From Diphasiastrum complanatum (taxonomy: Eukaryota; Streptophyta; Lycopodiopsida; Lycopodiales; Lycopodiaceae): 64,000 nt of DNA. The stretch is from assembly GCA_029204225.1 (NCBI GenBank), contig CM055111.1:18368668-18432667 (forward strand), given 5' to 3'. Made by a program: the position numbers and the translations under genes. A model generated the notes under the pieces. That model saw only the letters and a program-made list of their open reading frames with translations, was not told where the DNA came from and did not search any database. Of this stretch, positions 23,175 through 34,089 are shown in pieces (position 1 is the stretch's first letter; the number at the start of each line of letters is the position of its first letter).

Positions 23175-23545
23175 GAATATGGAGGAATCATTGTATTTAC
23201 ATTCTATTTGGTTCTTGATATTCTAGTTACATCTTGATATGTAAAATTGATGTAAGAAATAGTGAAGCATCCAATGTGGATACTATTTTCTATATCAATT
23301 ATGAAGGCTATTATAAAACCATAGAAAGAAGGTCTATACTTAGAATGGATATCATTCTATCAAAGTTGTGTGGTAGAACTAGTTGAAGAGAGAGTGTGAA
23401 AAATTGTCAACTAGTTTAAGATTTTTCATGTTGAGTTTATTTGGCAATTTTGAGGTCAATATGTATTTTAATCTTAGAGCTATATAGACTTTATAAAGTT
23501 AATAAGGGCTAAGAATAGTGTATTTATAATTTTTGGCAACTTAGG
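23175..23545 (+). mobile_element. E1-like 3' terminus with partial LTR
   Basis: TGTAAAATTGATGTAAGAAATAGTGAAGCATCC at 23239-23271 matches the 3' coding end of E1 (complement of about 31092-31124) almost base for base. It is followed by GAAGGTCTATACTTAGAATG, a purine tract GTTGAAGAGAGAG, and at 23395 an LTR start TGTGAAAAATTGTCAACTAG like E1's TGTGAAAATTGTCAACATTT. The LTR similarity fades after about 30 bases. The fragment is cut at about 23545 by a family A gag piece. Confidence 0.75.
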
Positions 23546-23694
23546 CAAGTTGCAAGGAGCTACGCGAATGGAGGGAGAAAAATGACAAGGCAGTAGTCTT
23601 GCTATCATCTTCCACCGAAGATAGTCTCACACTTGACCTGGTTACACTCTCCAAAGCTAAGGAGATGTGGAATGCGTTACTCACCAGATTTCAG
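23546..23694 (+). pseudogene. Copia family A gag fragment
   Basis: About 150 bp (AAGGAGCTACGCGAATGGAG through AGATTTCAG) match gag at 52770-52910. It sits between the E1-like LTR fragment and the family B relic, and both junctions are abrupt. Confidence 0.85.
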
Positions 23695-26600
23695 AGGTTG
23701 CTTTGTGAAGGATGTCAACCAAAAGGTCAAAGTTATTGTGGATGGTATAAGAGAGCCCAACACTAAATTGTACAGGTTGAATGCTACAATCAAGGGGCAA
23801 CATGGACTTGTCTCATCCATTCCATCGCAAACCGAACTGTGGCATAAGAGGCTTGGTCACTTAGGAAGCCTCAGTTTGATGAGGAAATTGGAAATGGTGA
23901 GAGGATTGCCTATGATAGAAGACCACTTGAAGTCGATGTGTGAATCATGTGTGTATGGGAAGCAGCATTGAGAGAAGTTCAATAAAGGTGGCGTTGCTAG
24001 AGCAAAGAACATCCTAGATTTGATCCAAATAGATTTATGCGGGCCTATGAGGACTATGTCCTTAGGTAAAGCCTTCTATTTCATGACCTTTATTGATGAT
24101 ATGTCACGTAAGATGTGGATTTACTTCTTGAAGAAGAAATCGGATGCATTTGACAATTTCAAGAGCTTCAAAACAAAGCTCTAAGATTAGATAGTGGAGG
24201 TGAGTATAAGTCTAATGACTTCAATGATTTTTGTGATAAATGTGGAATCAAAAGACAATTTACGCAAGCTCATACCCCTGCACTCAATGGTGTAGCTGGG
24301 TGCAAGAATTGTACGATTGTGGAAAGTGCTAGATCTATGCTAGCTGAGATGAAGCTACCAAAATATTTTTGGTCAGAAGCATGTAGTACAGCAGTCTATC
24401 TTCAAAATAGAAGTCCTACCATTGCCATACCAAAGAAAACACTTGAGGAGGCATTCACGAAGAAGAAGCCAAAGGTAAACCACTTGCAAATCTTTGGATG
24501 TAAGGCCTTTGTACACATTCCTAAGGAAGAGAGACGTAAGCTTGATGTGAAAGCTGTCAAGTGTATATTCCTAGGATATGATGATCGTGTGAAGGGCTAT
24601 AGATGTTTTGATCCAGTGGAGAACAAAATACATGTCAGTCGTGATGTCATCTTTGATGAATCTAAGATGTATGAAGACGAGGATGCTGAGAAGAGAGACA
24701 CATCCAGTCAGAAAGATGGTATAGTGAGGATACCTCCTGATGATGATCCATTTATTGACTTTCCTAGTGATGATGATCCATTTATTGACTTTCCTAGTGA
24801 TGGACACAAGGATACACCTCAAGATACTACTACTCGCCTCAACAGGTTGGAGAGGTAGGGACAAACCCTTTGGTGCAAGAAGGATTGAAGTTGCAGGTGA
24901 CAAATGCAAGGAGAAAGATGTACCATGGGATACATTTTCACCAGGAAGCCGATCACCTGACAGAAAGCTCCCTAAGTGGTTTGAGAGATTGTTGGAGAAC
25001 CATGACATGGATGACTTTCTGGGATCATCTAGCTAGGGAGAGCTACGAAGATCAACAAGAGAGAAGACACAACCTGAAAGGTATGAAGCAAATTATGCTC
25101 TCTTATCTAGCATTATTCAAAGCAAAGAACCTTCGACTTATGGTGAAGCGAAGGATCATGACATTTGGGTCAAGGACATGGGAAAGGAGATGGAGTCAAT
25201 TGCTAAGCATTACACATGGGACTTAGTGGAACCACCAGTTGGCAAGAAACCCATTGGTTGTAAATGGGTATACATGACTAAGTACCATGCAGATGGAAGT
25301 ATAGCAGAGCACAAAGCAAGATTGGTGATCAAAGGGTATGCACAAAGTAAATGGATCGACTATGAGGGGACCTTTGTGCCAGTATGTAAGTGGAATACTC
25401 TGCGTCTACTTGTTGCCTTAGCTTCACATTTTGATTGGCCTTTGATCAGATGGATGTGAAATCTACTTTTCTAAATGGTGAGTTAGAAGAAGAGGTGTTC
25501 ATGGATCAACCTGAAGGCTTTGTCGCGAAAGGACAGGAGAATAAAGTATGTCGCTTGAAGAAAGCGCTTTATGGTCTTAAACAGACACCACGTGCATGAT
25601 ATAGCAGGATTGATGCCTACTTTCATTCTAAGGGGATGGTGAGAACACATTCTGATCCAAATCTTTATGTCTTATGCTTTGATGATATGGTTGCTTTGAT
25701 TGCTCTTTATGTTGATGACTTGATTATCACGGAAAATAATCAAAAGATAATAGACATGGTCAAGAAAGACCTCATGAAACAATTCGAGATGACAGATCTC
25801 AGCCTAATGCATTATTGCCTTGGAGTGGAGGTGTGGCAAAAAGGACATGAATTGGGTTTAGCATAGGTGAAGTATGTCAGAGAGTTGTTACATAGGTTTA
25901 GGTTGAAGGATTGCAAGTCAGTGAACACTCCTATTGAACTAGGTAAAAAGCTTTCTCATCTTGACGAGTCATAGCCATTTGATGCTACGCTGTATAGGCA
26001 GTTAGTAGGGAGCTTGATTTACCTTACCACGACTAGACCAGATATATGCTATGTTGTTGGTATTGTAAGTCAATTTATGGTAGCACCTACGGAAATGCAT
26101 TGGAAGGCAGCTAAGCGCATTTTGCGTTATGTCAAAGGCACTTTAGATTATGGCTTGGCTTACAGGAAGCATGAGGGTTTACCTGAGTTATGTGACCATA
26201 TGGATGCGGATTGGGGAGGTGACTATGATGATCATAGATCCACCACAGGGTATGTATTCTAGCTTTGTGGCAGTTGCTTTTCCTGGTCTAGCAAAAAGCA
26301 AAGTACATTTTCTTTATCCACCACAGAAGTAGTAAGGCAATGTGTAGTGCAGCACAAGAAGCTATATGGTTGAGGCAAATCTTGGAAGAAATTGGCATGA
26401 AACAGGAGAATCCCACAACTATACATAGCGACAGTCAGAGTGGCATTTATCTAGCAAAGAATCTAGTGTTCCATACGAGAACCAAACACATTGAGATTTA
26501 GTATCACTTTATACACGTGAGGCTGTTGAGTCGTGAAATTCATGCTATTCATTGTAGTATGAACGAATAACTAACTGATATTTTCACTAAGGCTCTTGTT

Positions 26601-26708
26601 AGAAAAAAGTTTGATAACTTGAAATCAAAGCTTTATGTACTTAAAGTTTGTTGACTTTAAAACTATGTATATGACTGTATAGAAAGTAGACTCTACTTTA
26701 AGGGAGAG
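23695..26708 (+). pseudogene. Copia family B polyprotein relic (pre-integrase, integrase, RT, RNase H)
   Basis: Order: pre-integrase (LYRLNATIKGQHGL, LWHKRLGHLG, CESCVYGKQH); integrase with FIDDMSRKMWIYFL and RLDSGGEYKS, but with NGVAGCKN where a Glu is expected, so the catalytic Glu is lost. Integrase C-terminus and linker lie at 24319-24858 and carry a 30-bp coding duplication (DDDPFIDFPS twice). RT at 25178-25866 has ALYVDDLIITENN. RNase H follows (RQLVGSLIYLTTTRPDICYV, MDADWGGDYDDHRSTTGYVF). Stops at expected Gln or Trp positions (about 25599 TGA; 25864, 25972 and 26499 TAG; 26567 TAA) and a frameshift near 25450 show it is dead. It is not closely related to family A. Confidence 0.9.
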
Positions 26709-26974
26709 AGTTAGAATTAAAGTAGAATCACTGTGTTACTGTACCGTGGGTCCTATCAGTAGACCTTATCATTTGGCTTCGCCATGAGGCGATGGGACAC
26801 GCGTCCTGTCAATGACAACCCGTCATGCATGGGTTGCCTGAGTGAAGAACTATATGTATAGTGTATTTTCAATTTGAGAAATACAGTTGCTACGTGAGCT
26901 TGGTGTGGAAAGTGTTTTCTGTCTGTGTTATTGTGTAGCATGATCTCTGTTCCTATTCGAAGCAAATTCTAAGT
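26709..26974 (+). repeat. 3' LTR of copia family B (about 266 bp)
   Basis: Follows a purine tract (TTTAAGGGAGAGAG) right after RNase H. The inner ends TTAGAATT and AATTCTAA are perfect inverted repeats, as in TGTTAGAATT...AATTCTAACA copia LTRs with mutated outer bases. No 5' LTR remains, because the left side of the element is truncated. Confidence 0.6.
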
Positions 26975-27929
26975 GAAACATTATGTTAGAATGAGCCAGA
27001 GGCTTCCTTGTATCCTAATGACAACATTGCAATTGTACCTAATCCAAGTCCACACATATCAAAACAACAAGTTGGTAATGGTCGTAATCGAAACAAGATG
27101 AGACGAAAATCAAGTTTGTCCGATTTGTATGTCATTGAAAGTTTTGATAGTGATGCAACTGGGATGACATACAATATTATGATTTCAAATGGATTAATAG
27201 AAAACCATCAAAAACAAAAACAAAAATACACCATATGTAAGCAAATATATTATGTTTACTTGAGATTAAAAGGCTTCGATGTGAATGAAGAGATGTCTAT
27301 TTACCAACCAATACTAAGTTAACAAGAGTTGTTCTATGTGATGTCAAGGTCTTGACATCTTAAGGTTGTTGGTTGTTAATCAAACGACTATGTCTGCTCC
27401 TCTTTTTGAATTCAAGCTTAATAAATAGAATTTCAAACTTCATTGGGTTGGTTGAATGCGACTTAGAAATGTAGAATATGGTTACAAATGATGTTATATT
27501 TATGCTATTTCACATCTTTATAATATGCAACATTATCAATACAAATATATATTTGTAAATGAGTCTACCTGTGCAATTCATTTTCAACAAACAAAATATC
27601 CAACAATTTGGAGATTGTTAAAATATGTGATTTAGCAAATCATAAGCTCGCATAACTCGCACACATTTACTTGCAAAGTGTCAAGTCCCAAGCCCAAGGA
27701 AGTCTCTCTCTCCAAGGACACACACTTGCAAGTGCAACCCACATTCTCCACAATTTTCTACCTATTATGAAATTAGAGTTTTGATTAACAAAGAGATTAT
27801 TAAGTCCATATCGAAAGCAATTTTTTAAAATAACAATGTTCACAATATCACAACCTTTTTTGCACATACCCTTTCATACAAAAATTTGTGCAAATTGTCA
27901 CTACAATTTTTTGAAATTTTAAAATAAAC
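26975..27929. other. Intergenic; one unassigned open frame
   Basis: The 104-residue plus-strand frame at 27008-27322 is Lys/Asn-rich and unrecognised. Nothing else is supported; I would not call it a gene. Confidence 0.3.
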
Positions 27930-29543
27930 AAAATACTTCTCGCTTATTTGACAATAGGGAAGGGCCTTTCTTTATGCCTAGGCAGAAGAGCATTGCAAAA
28001 CTCCTCTCCACCCCAAAAAAAATCCCCATACCATAACAATATAAATACTGTAAAATAACCATGCTTGTACAAAACTTACTTGTAATAGAAAAGCATAAAC
28101 GTAGCATAAGATCTGATGCTAAAAAGACGTATGCTTCACAAAAAGACTCAATTAGTTGGCGCGAACACATCTTGCTGGGAATGAAAGCAATGGATAACCT
28201 CTTGTGACATTTTCTCTCTTATTCTTGTGCATTATTCTTAATCTTGTTTTGTTAAAATTTTAAAGTTAGAGCTAAGTAGGGCTATGATTCGGCTCGGCAC
28301 AATTCTGTACAACATGTAAACAAGTTTGATAGATTATAAATGGATTGGAGGAGAGAACTGCTCTTTGTTGAGATTCAACATCACTGTCTTACTCGGAACT
28401 CCATACCGGCATTGTTGGACACCCATCATCATATTATTGTTTACGAATATGGCAGGCTCTTATAACTTTGGTTGTGCCTAGAGGGGATTGACTACACAGA
28501 AGTAGATACAGAGTTCAGGTTAACCTGTGACAGAGTAGGAAATTGGATCTTAAAGCTAGTGGAAATGGAAAGAGAACTTGGAGACAATTTCCTGCCCTGC
28601 AAGACATCCTAACAACCTTTGAGCTTGTAGTCGAGCTTTTATTGGCATATTGCTGAGAAACTCATTTCGTCAGAAAGCTAACACCACTTCTAATTCTATC
28701 TATTTTATGTTGCTTTTACTTTAAAGAGGCTTTGGCCCCTCGCATCTTGCAAGCACGGGCCGCACGTATGACGGCTTGGCCCCGGTGCCCTCCTGACCAC
28801 ACGTTTTTTGTTTTTTGTTTTTTTTTAAAACTGGCTGTCTGAACGCCACGTGTCCAGGTAGCCAGTTTATATCCCATAAGCATTTCTACAAGGTAAGGGG
28901 AGGGAATATATACATAAACCCACCTAATCGGTAGCATGTGTGTGTGTGTGCATGGGTGCCCGGCGCCACTCGCCCTGTCCGAGATCACGGCTCGGCGTCG
29001 TGGGTGCCCGTGGCCTGGGGCTGCCTGTCGAAAATCTTCACGCTAGCCACACCTCAAATTTTGGTGGGCATCCCCCTGCGGACACCCGTCAGCCGCTGGG
29101 GGGCGCACCGGCACCAAACCCCTCCCACGTGCGAGGGTCGTGCACGTAAGTCCCAGTGGGTTAAAGCGGCCGGGATATCCACCCATATGTGAGTAGGGAA
29201 GGTAATGGGAATGTACGTAACCAACCCAACCCAACCACCACACCCGGGGGCCTATTACTTCTATGTATTTAACTGAACTACGCAATATTTTGCGAATAGA
29301 TTTTTGAGCACTCATTCGCCAATATTATAGACACGCTCTTCAGTGCCCAGAAAAGATGGAGATCCAACATCTACTGTCGGATTATGAACTCTGGTACTGT
29401 ATTGTGGAGGTTTGAAAGAGTTAGTAAATACGGATAGACAATCTGTGTTCTTCTGAATCATGAATCATGAAATCTACGTCTTTAAGAAGCCTCTTGGTTT
29501 GAGCAGTATAGAACGGAGATTTTAGTTGAGATATCAACATGAC
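27930..29543. repeat. 3' flank of the EamA duplication, with a GC-rich insert
   Basis: Blocks at about 28130-28250 (CTGGGAATGAAAGCAATGG and neighbours) and about 29245-29540 match the 3' flank of copy 1 at about 8810-8930 and 9270-9560, so the duplication covers more than the gene. Between them lies sequence absent from copy 1, including the GC-rich 28.7-29.25 kb segment. Confidence 0.6.
28710..29255. other. GC-rich insertion of unknown type in EamA copy 2 flank
   Basis: About 545 bp are far richer in G+C than the surroundings (GGTGCCCGGCGCCACTCGCC, GACACCCGTCAGCCGCTGGG and so on). A short GT run lies at 28938-28951 and CCAACCCAACCCAACCA near the end. Overlapping open frames on both strands are probably composition effects. 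The position inside a duplicated flank suggests a transposed segment, but no terminal repeats or target duplication could be identified. Confidence 0.45.
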
Positions 29544-30178
29544 TCATGGAAGATGATCAGCACTGAGGAGGGTCGATACCAGGACATTTTTCATCAAATA
29601 GCCATGATCCGGTCTGGAAAGATTCTGGCAAAAATTTAGGTGGCCATTTTCTCTCTTCTCTATCTTAAGGCCCAGATCTGTTTGGTACAGTTGAGAGCGA
29701 TTGGTAGGTTTTTGAGATGTCATTTTGTTGGTCCACATGGTTGCTAGCAGAACCATCGGTCCTCCCAAAAGTTCAAGACCATTTGCAGATTTGTGTCAGA
29801 GAAGTGTAGAGAAAACTGCACCCCAGACTGGAATAGTCATGTAAATGAAAGTGGTGACGGATGCATTCACACCAAGCAGAGCTCGTATTTCCAACCAGCT
29901 ACATAGTCCATCACAGACCAGACCATTGTAGATCAATGGAAACCATGGTAAATGTTGATCTAGCATTGTGGAATCTAAGCCCCAATCACTAGAACTGGTG
30001 CATAGATTGCATATCTCCCAAAAAGCGCTGAGGACAGTTAATACGGCTAACTGAACGACATTTAAACGCTTTGCATTCAATGCTTTACCAATTCCGAGGA
30101 CTTCTGCTCGAAATATTTGCAGAGCGGAAGTTAAAGAACTGGCGAAAACCCATGGGTTTCCACCTTGAGCGCGATATA
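29544..30178 (-). pseudogene. EamA/DMT transporter, partial copy 2
   Basis: Matches copy 1 (9610-10235) across GNPWVFASSL, FWEICNLCTSSSDWGLD, PLIYNGLVC, CSWLEIRALLGVNASV and YMTIPVWGA. A TGA follows VFSTLL (copy 1 reads LLRHK), then the tail continues in frame (LELLGGPMVLLATMWTNKMT ... MKNVLVSTLLSADHLP) before another stop. The upstream exon is missing because similarity stops at about 30165-30178, where a TTCCTATATAGGAA-rich sequence starts. It is a pseudogene of the neighbouring transporter, in the same orientation about 20 kb away. Confidence 0.8.
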
Positions 30179-30288
30179 TACACAAGGAACTTTTGATTGT
30201 TCCTATATAGGAAAAAGAAAGAGTTTTCCTAGAATGAAATACACATAACTAGGAACTGTGCATTCACTAGGAAAAATGAAACAGTTCC
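30179..30288. repeat. TTCCTATATAGGAA palindromic word array, left half
   Basis: A perfect 14-bp palindrome TTCCTATATAGGAA lies at 30200-30213, followed by TTTTCCTAGAA, CTAGGAAC and CTAGGAAAAA half-sites within 90 bp. Element E1 is inserted directly after GTTCC at 30284-30288. The matching right half follows E1 at 35845. Confidence 0.7.
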
Positions 30289-30935
30289 TGTGAAAAATAC
30301 AGATCCTAAGTGGATCTAAACTCCAAGATCATTGGCTTGAATGCTTGCACTCCAAACTACATAAGCTAGGAATTGGCAACACATTCTATGCTACCTAGAA
30401 TGCAAAGAACTTGATCAAAAAGCATTTATCACAAATGGAAACTTCCATAAACATCAAGTGCGGCCCAAAATAGCATTATACAGTCCATAATACATCAGCC
30501 TACCACTTTTGGAAAGCACCTAAGATCATACACACAAAGCTTGAACTCAATCACTACACAATGCCAACAATGGAAGGAGAACCCAATAGAAAAATCTCTC
30601 ATTAAGCAAATGAATACAATGGATCTGCTCCAACCTGTTTCTCCACGGCCTACCTGCTATATATAGCTGAGAGAGATGACTCTCTCTCCTCTCTCTAGAC
30701 CCTCCTTACCTAAAATATGCCCTATATAGGTAAAATTGGCATATATGTCCAAAATACATGAAAATGGACTCATTTCGAAGGTCTTGAAGTTTGACACTTC
30801 TTCATACTGAAAAAATACACTTACTAAAAATATCTAGACCTGTTTCACACGTGTGAAAAGTCAGATCCTAAACTATGTGCCATTTTTAGCAATTTTGGCC
30901 TAAAACTAGACAAGGAAATGTTGACAATTTTCACA
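30289..30935 (-). repeat. 3' LTR of E1
   Basis: 647 bp. In element orientation it begins TGTGAAAATTGTCAACATTT and ends ...TATTTTTCACA. It is adjacent to the purine tract at 30936-30950 and the target duplication at 30284-30288. Confidence 0.95.
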
Positions 30936-30950
30936 CTCCCTCTTCAACTT
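30936..30950 (-). other. Polypurine tract of E1
   Basis: On the minus strand AAGTTGAAGAGGGAG lies directly before the 3' LTR. The coding frame ends at 30949, just ahead of the tract. This is the plus-strand DNA primer used in retrotransposon replication. Confidence 0.85.
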
Positions 30951-33900
30951 AACTTGCCAGTTTTACAACACTACTTTGTTCCAACTTAAGAATGATCTCC
31001 ATCATCAGAATAGATCTCTTCTCAAGGATCCTAATATGTACAAAATAGGACACAACATAATTGATATAGATAATAGTGTCCATATAGGATGCTTCACTAT
31101 TTCTTACATCAATTTTACATAGAATCATAAAAATGGTACATGTAAAAGAACATAGAATCTCAATTAATGAATTCCTCCATGTATCCATCTCTGGTTTCTC
31201 TGTAAAATAGCAGCAAACAAGTTGTAAATGAAAGTGATCAACAAGTGTTTGCATGCCTCCTCCACATTTCACTATACATATAGTGAATGCAACATGTATC
31301 TCCATGAATGAACTTCCATCACCACCTTGCCTTTGTAGATCTTCAATCCATGAAAGCCTTTGAGTGAATGAATGCCAAAAAGATGTGTTCCCTACTCCAT
31401 TTGAATGACCAAAACCTGAACTTGAAATACTTGAAGTACCTCCACAAGATTTGCACACAACGCTTGATCCTACAATGTCAACAAGTTGCCAATTTGCCAA
31501 CACTAGAATACTAGATCTTGAACTTTGTTCAAAAGAAAACATATTGACCACTTCAATACCTTTCAAGATCTGAATGAATTCATGTACTTGATCATACAAA
31601 CCAGCAATGATAACTATTCCATCTCCAAGATCCAAAGGATGCAAAACTATGGAACTAGTTTTATTGAAATTTGACAATTTCAACACATTGACATAACAAT
31701 GTTCATACATGAGATTAGGAAAGTGAGGTAGAGTAAGAAGACACTTCCTTGCAGCTCCAAAGACCTTACTTGAACCTTCAAGAACCTGTAAAAACAGATC
31801 CAAAATGCCTTGACCATTTGTCTCTTCTTTGATGCTTTTCACTAGCTTCGAATTGCCACTTGTCTCTTGGTGTTGATGAAGCAATCCAAGATCAACCTCT
31901 TGATCTTCCAATAAGACATCAAAGATCTTGCATATGTGAACATCTTCAGATCTGAAACTCTGAAGATACTCCCTCTCAAACACATGATTAAGATCCCACA
32001 AGATCTCATCAATGCTCAAATTTGACCCTTCACTATAGTTAGTGAAAACAATGCCACCATCATAAACCAAAAGATAGATTCCAACATTTCCATTTAACAT
32101 GAAGTAGAGTAGGTGAAGATGAGTATCAAACCTAATCAAAACAGCCCTCTTGAGTTCATAACAAACCTCAATAAGCTCACCAATGATATCTCCCTTGCCT
32201 TGAAGAAGTTGCCACTTGAGTTGCTCCATGTAGTCTTCTTCAACCAACCTTTTGCCATCTTGACCATGAATGAACAATCCACCACAATCATAGAATGCTT
32301 TGAGTTGATGAAGAGATGTTAGATCCATGCTTTGGATCTTCCCAAGAACCACTCTTCCATTGCCCTTTCCTTCACAAGACTCCCTCTTAATGCTAGCACC
32401 ACAAAAGTTAGAAACCTCCCTCTTGATAGTTGCACCATAAGAAGTAGAAGACTCTTGAATATTAGAAGCCAAGAAAAGAATCCTTAGTACCTTCAACGTA
32501 AGAGTGATTGAAGTACTCTCTCTTTTCAAACATGAACTTCTACTCAATGATTTAGGTAATGAGTCATATGATAATGATTCTTCCTCACTATCGTTCATAA
32601 AAACATCATTCAAAGTACATCCTACTTTGAACACTTCACATACTTCTCTTCCTTTTGACTTGTGATCTCCCTCACCAAGTCTCATGATAGAAACCTTTGA
32701 TCTAATCTTTTTATGAAGAAATGTGACACCACTTGTTGCACAAATGACTTTATCACAAAAAGATGTAAAAGAACCATTTCCTTCAAGCATGCTCAAAGCA
32801 CCATCATCTTTTCCCACATGATTACATACATCAATATGAAAAGAATTAGAAGAACAACCATCTTCTTGCAAAGAATGACACTTAGCATCTCCATCTTTTT
32901 CCATATGAACAAACAAGTCATTAGCAACAATCACTTCCAAAGAAGAATCTTCATCAACTCCATTGATGAAGTTAGCTCCTTCCTTACCTTTTCCATTTTT
33001 GCACTTGCCATCTAGTTCCATTGAAGAGCCACCAAGACTTGAAAATCTATGAGTAGAAGAGTTCAAACATGATACTAATTTAGCACCACATGACTCCATT
33101 TGACTAGTAGGTAGCACTAGTCCATCTTCAAGATCCAATGGATCCAAAAAATTGACCATAGATTCACCAAAGCTTGCCAAGTTAGCACAACAATTATCAT
33201 CTCCAAGAAGTACATTAGATCTCAACCTAGATCTAGCATTTTGTTTCTTATGGCATTCATTTGCAAAATGTCCTTTCACTCCACAATAAAAACATTTGAA
33301 CTTGGACTTATCTTGCTTCCTACTTTGCAAAGAAGAAGAATGCTTTCCATGCTCCAAACTACCTTGCTTGGACCACTTGCCTTTGAACTTGCCCTTTGTG
33401 AAAAGAGCTTCTTCATCTCCACCTTGTGTTGATGCACCACCACCTTTGGCTTGCAACCTATGCTCTTCAGCCACCAAGATCTCTTGCAAGTCATTGACAC
33501 TTGGCAAGGACTTTTGTATAGCAAAGCATTGTACAAGGTTAGAATGTTCATCAAGCAAACCATTCAACATGACTTGAACTAGTTCCCCATCCTTTATGCT
33601 TTCATCTATGCATGCTAGATCATCATTCAAGGATTTAACCTTCAAGACAAATGAATGTGCACTCTCTCCCTCTCTTTGACAACTTTGGAAGATTTGCCTT
33701 CTTAGGGTGAGAACCCTAGATGTGGATTTGGACTCATAGATCTTCTTCAAAGCATTCCATGCTTCACTTGAAGAAGTACATTTACCAACTTCTTTAAGAA
33801 GTTCATTGGTAACATTCATCTTTATGATATGTAAGGCTCTTTTAGCCCTTCTATCAAAATTTAGTTGCTCTTGAAGAATTAGAGGTCTTTCTTCAATTCC

Positions 33901-34089
33901 CACAACTATATCCATTAGCTCATTCAACTCTAGTAAAGACTCCATCCTCACTTTCCAAGTTGAATAGTTTGTAGAGTTTAACCTCTCTTTAGCTTCCAAC
34001 ATGATTCCACCATTGGATGTCATGATGCTAAAATCTTCTTGTGTCCTTAGGCTCTGTTCTAATGCACCTAGCACTCTCCTTTCTCTCAA
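30949..34089 (-). CDS. E1 polyprotein: gag fused to an eroded reverse-transcriptase-like region
   Basis: 1046 codons, uninterrupted. Residues about 23-215 are copia-type gag (UBN2 family: LNSTNYSTWKVRMESLLEL, EAWNALKKIYESKSTSRVLT). By comparison with E2, Met23 (MTSNGG) is the likelier start. A zinc knuckle is at C266-x2-C269-x4-H274-x4-C279. Residues 290-590 are unrecognised. Residues about 612-710 track copia RT (VEEDYMEQ, then GKGDIIGELIEVCYELKRAV where YGLKQA is usual, IRFDTHLHLL, IYLLVYDGGIVFTN), but the YVDD aspartates are absent. Residues 730-1046 have relatives elsewhere in the window (17.6-18.0, 23.2, 43.7 and 51.2-51.6 kb) and no known domain. Gag should still package RNA; the rest is unlikely to be an active polymerase. 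Confidence 0.85.
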   Translation of the reverse strand: MRERRVLGALEQSLRTQEDFSIMTSNGGIMLEAKERLNSTNYSTWKVRMESLLELNELMDIVVGIEERPLILQEQLNFDRRAKRALHIIKMNVTNELLKEVGKCTSSSEAWNALKKIYESKSTSRVLTLRRQIFQSCQREGESAHSFVLKVKSLNDDLACIDESIKDGELVQVMLNGLLDEHSNLVQCFAIQKSLPSVNDLQEILVAEEHRLQAKGGGASTQGGDEEALFTKGKFKGKWSKQGSLEHGKHSSSLQSRKQDKSKFKCFYCGVKGHFANECHKKQNARSRLRSNVLLGDDNCCANLASFGESMVNFLDPLDLEDGLVLPTSQMESCGAKLVSCLNSSTHRFSSLGGSSMELDGKCKNGKGKEGANFINGVDEDSSLEVIVANDLFVHMEKDGDAKCHSLQEDGCSSNSFHIDVCNHVGKDDGALSMLEGNGSFTSFCDKVICATSGVTFLHKKIRSKVSIMRLGEGDHKSKGREVCEVFKVGCTLNDVFMNDSEEESLSYDSLPKSLSRSSCLKRESTSITLTLKVLRILFLASNIQESSTSYGATIKREVSNFCGASIKRESCEGKGNGRVVLGKIQSMDLTSLHQLKAFYDCGGLFIHGQDGKRLVEEDYMEQLKWQLLQGKGDIIGELIEVCYELKRAVLIRFDTHLHLLYFMLNGNVGIYLLVYDGGIVFTNYSEGSNLSIDEILWDLNHVFEREYLQSFRSEDVHICKIFDVLLEDQEVDLGLLHQHQETSGNSKLVKSIKEETNGQGILDLFLQVLEGSSKVFGAARKCLLTLPHFPNLMYEHCYVNVLKLSNFNKTSSIVLHPLDLGDGIVIIAGLYDQVHEFIQILKGIEVVNMFSFEQSSRSSILVLANWQLVDIVGSSVVCKSCGGTSSISSSGFGHSNGVGNTSFWHSFTQRLSWIEDLQRQGGDGSSFMEIHVAFTICIVKCGGGMQTLVDHFHLQLVCCYFTEKPEMDTWRNSLIEILCSFTCTIFMILCKIDVRNSEASYMDTIIYINYVVSYFVHIRILEKRSILMMEIILKLEQSSVVKLAS

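Noticed and set aside
31000-32300. An entirely novel replacement domain in the whole C-terminal half of E1
   Set aside because: Residues about 612-710 follow copia RT too closely (EEDYMEQ, GKGDIIGELIEVCYELKRA, IYLLVYDGG). That part is better seen as eroded RT; only the segments before and after remain unexplained.
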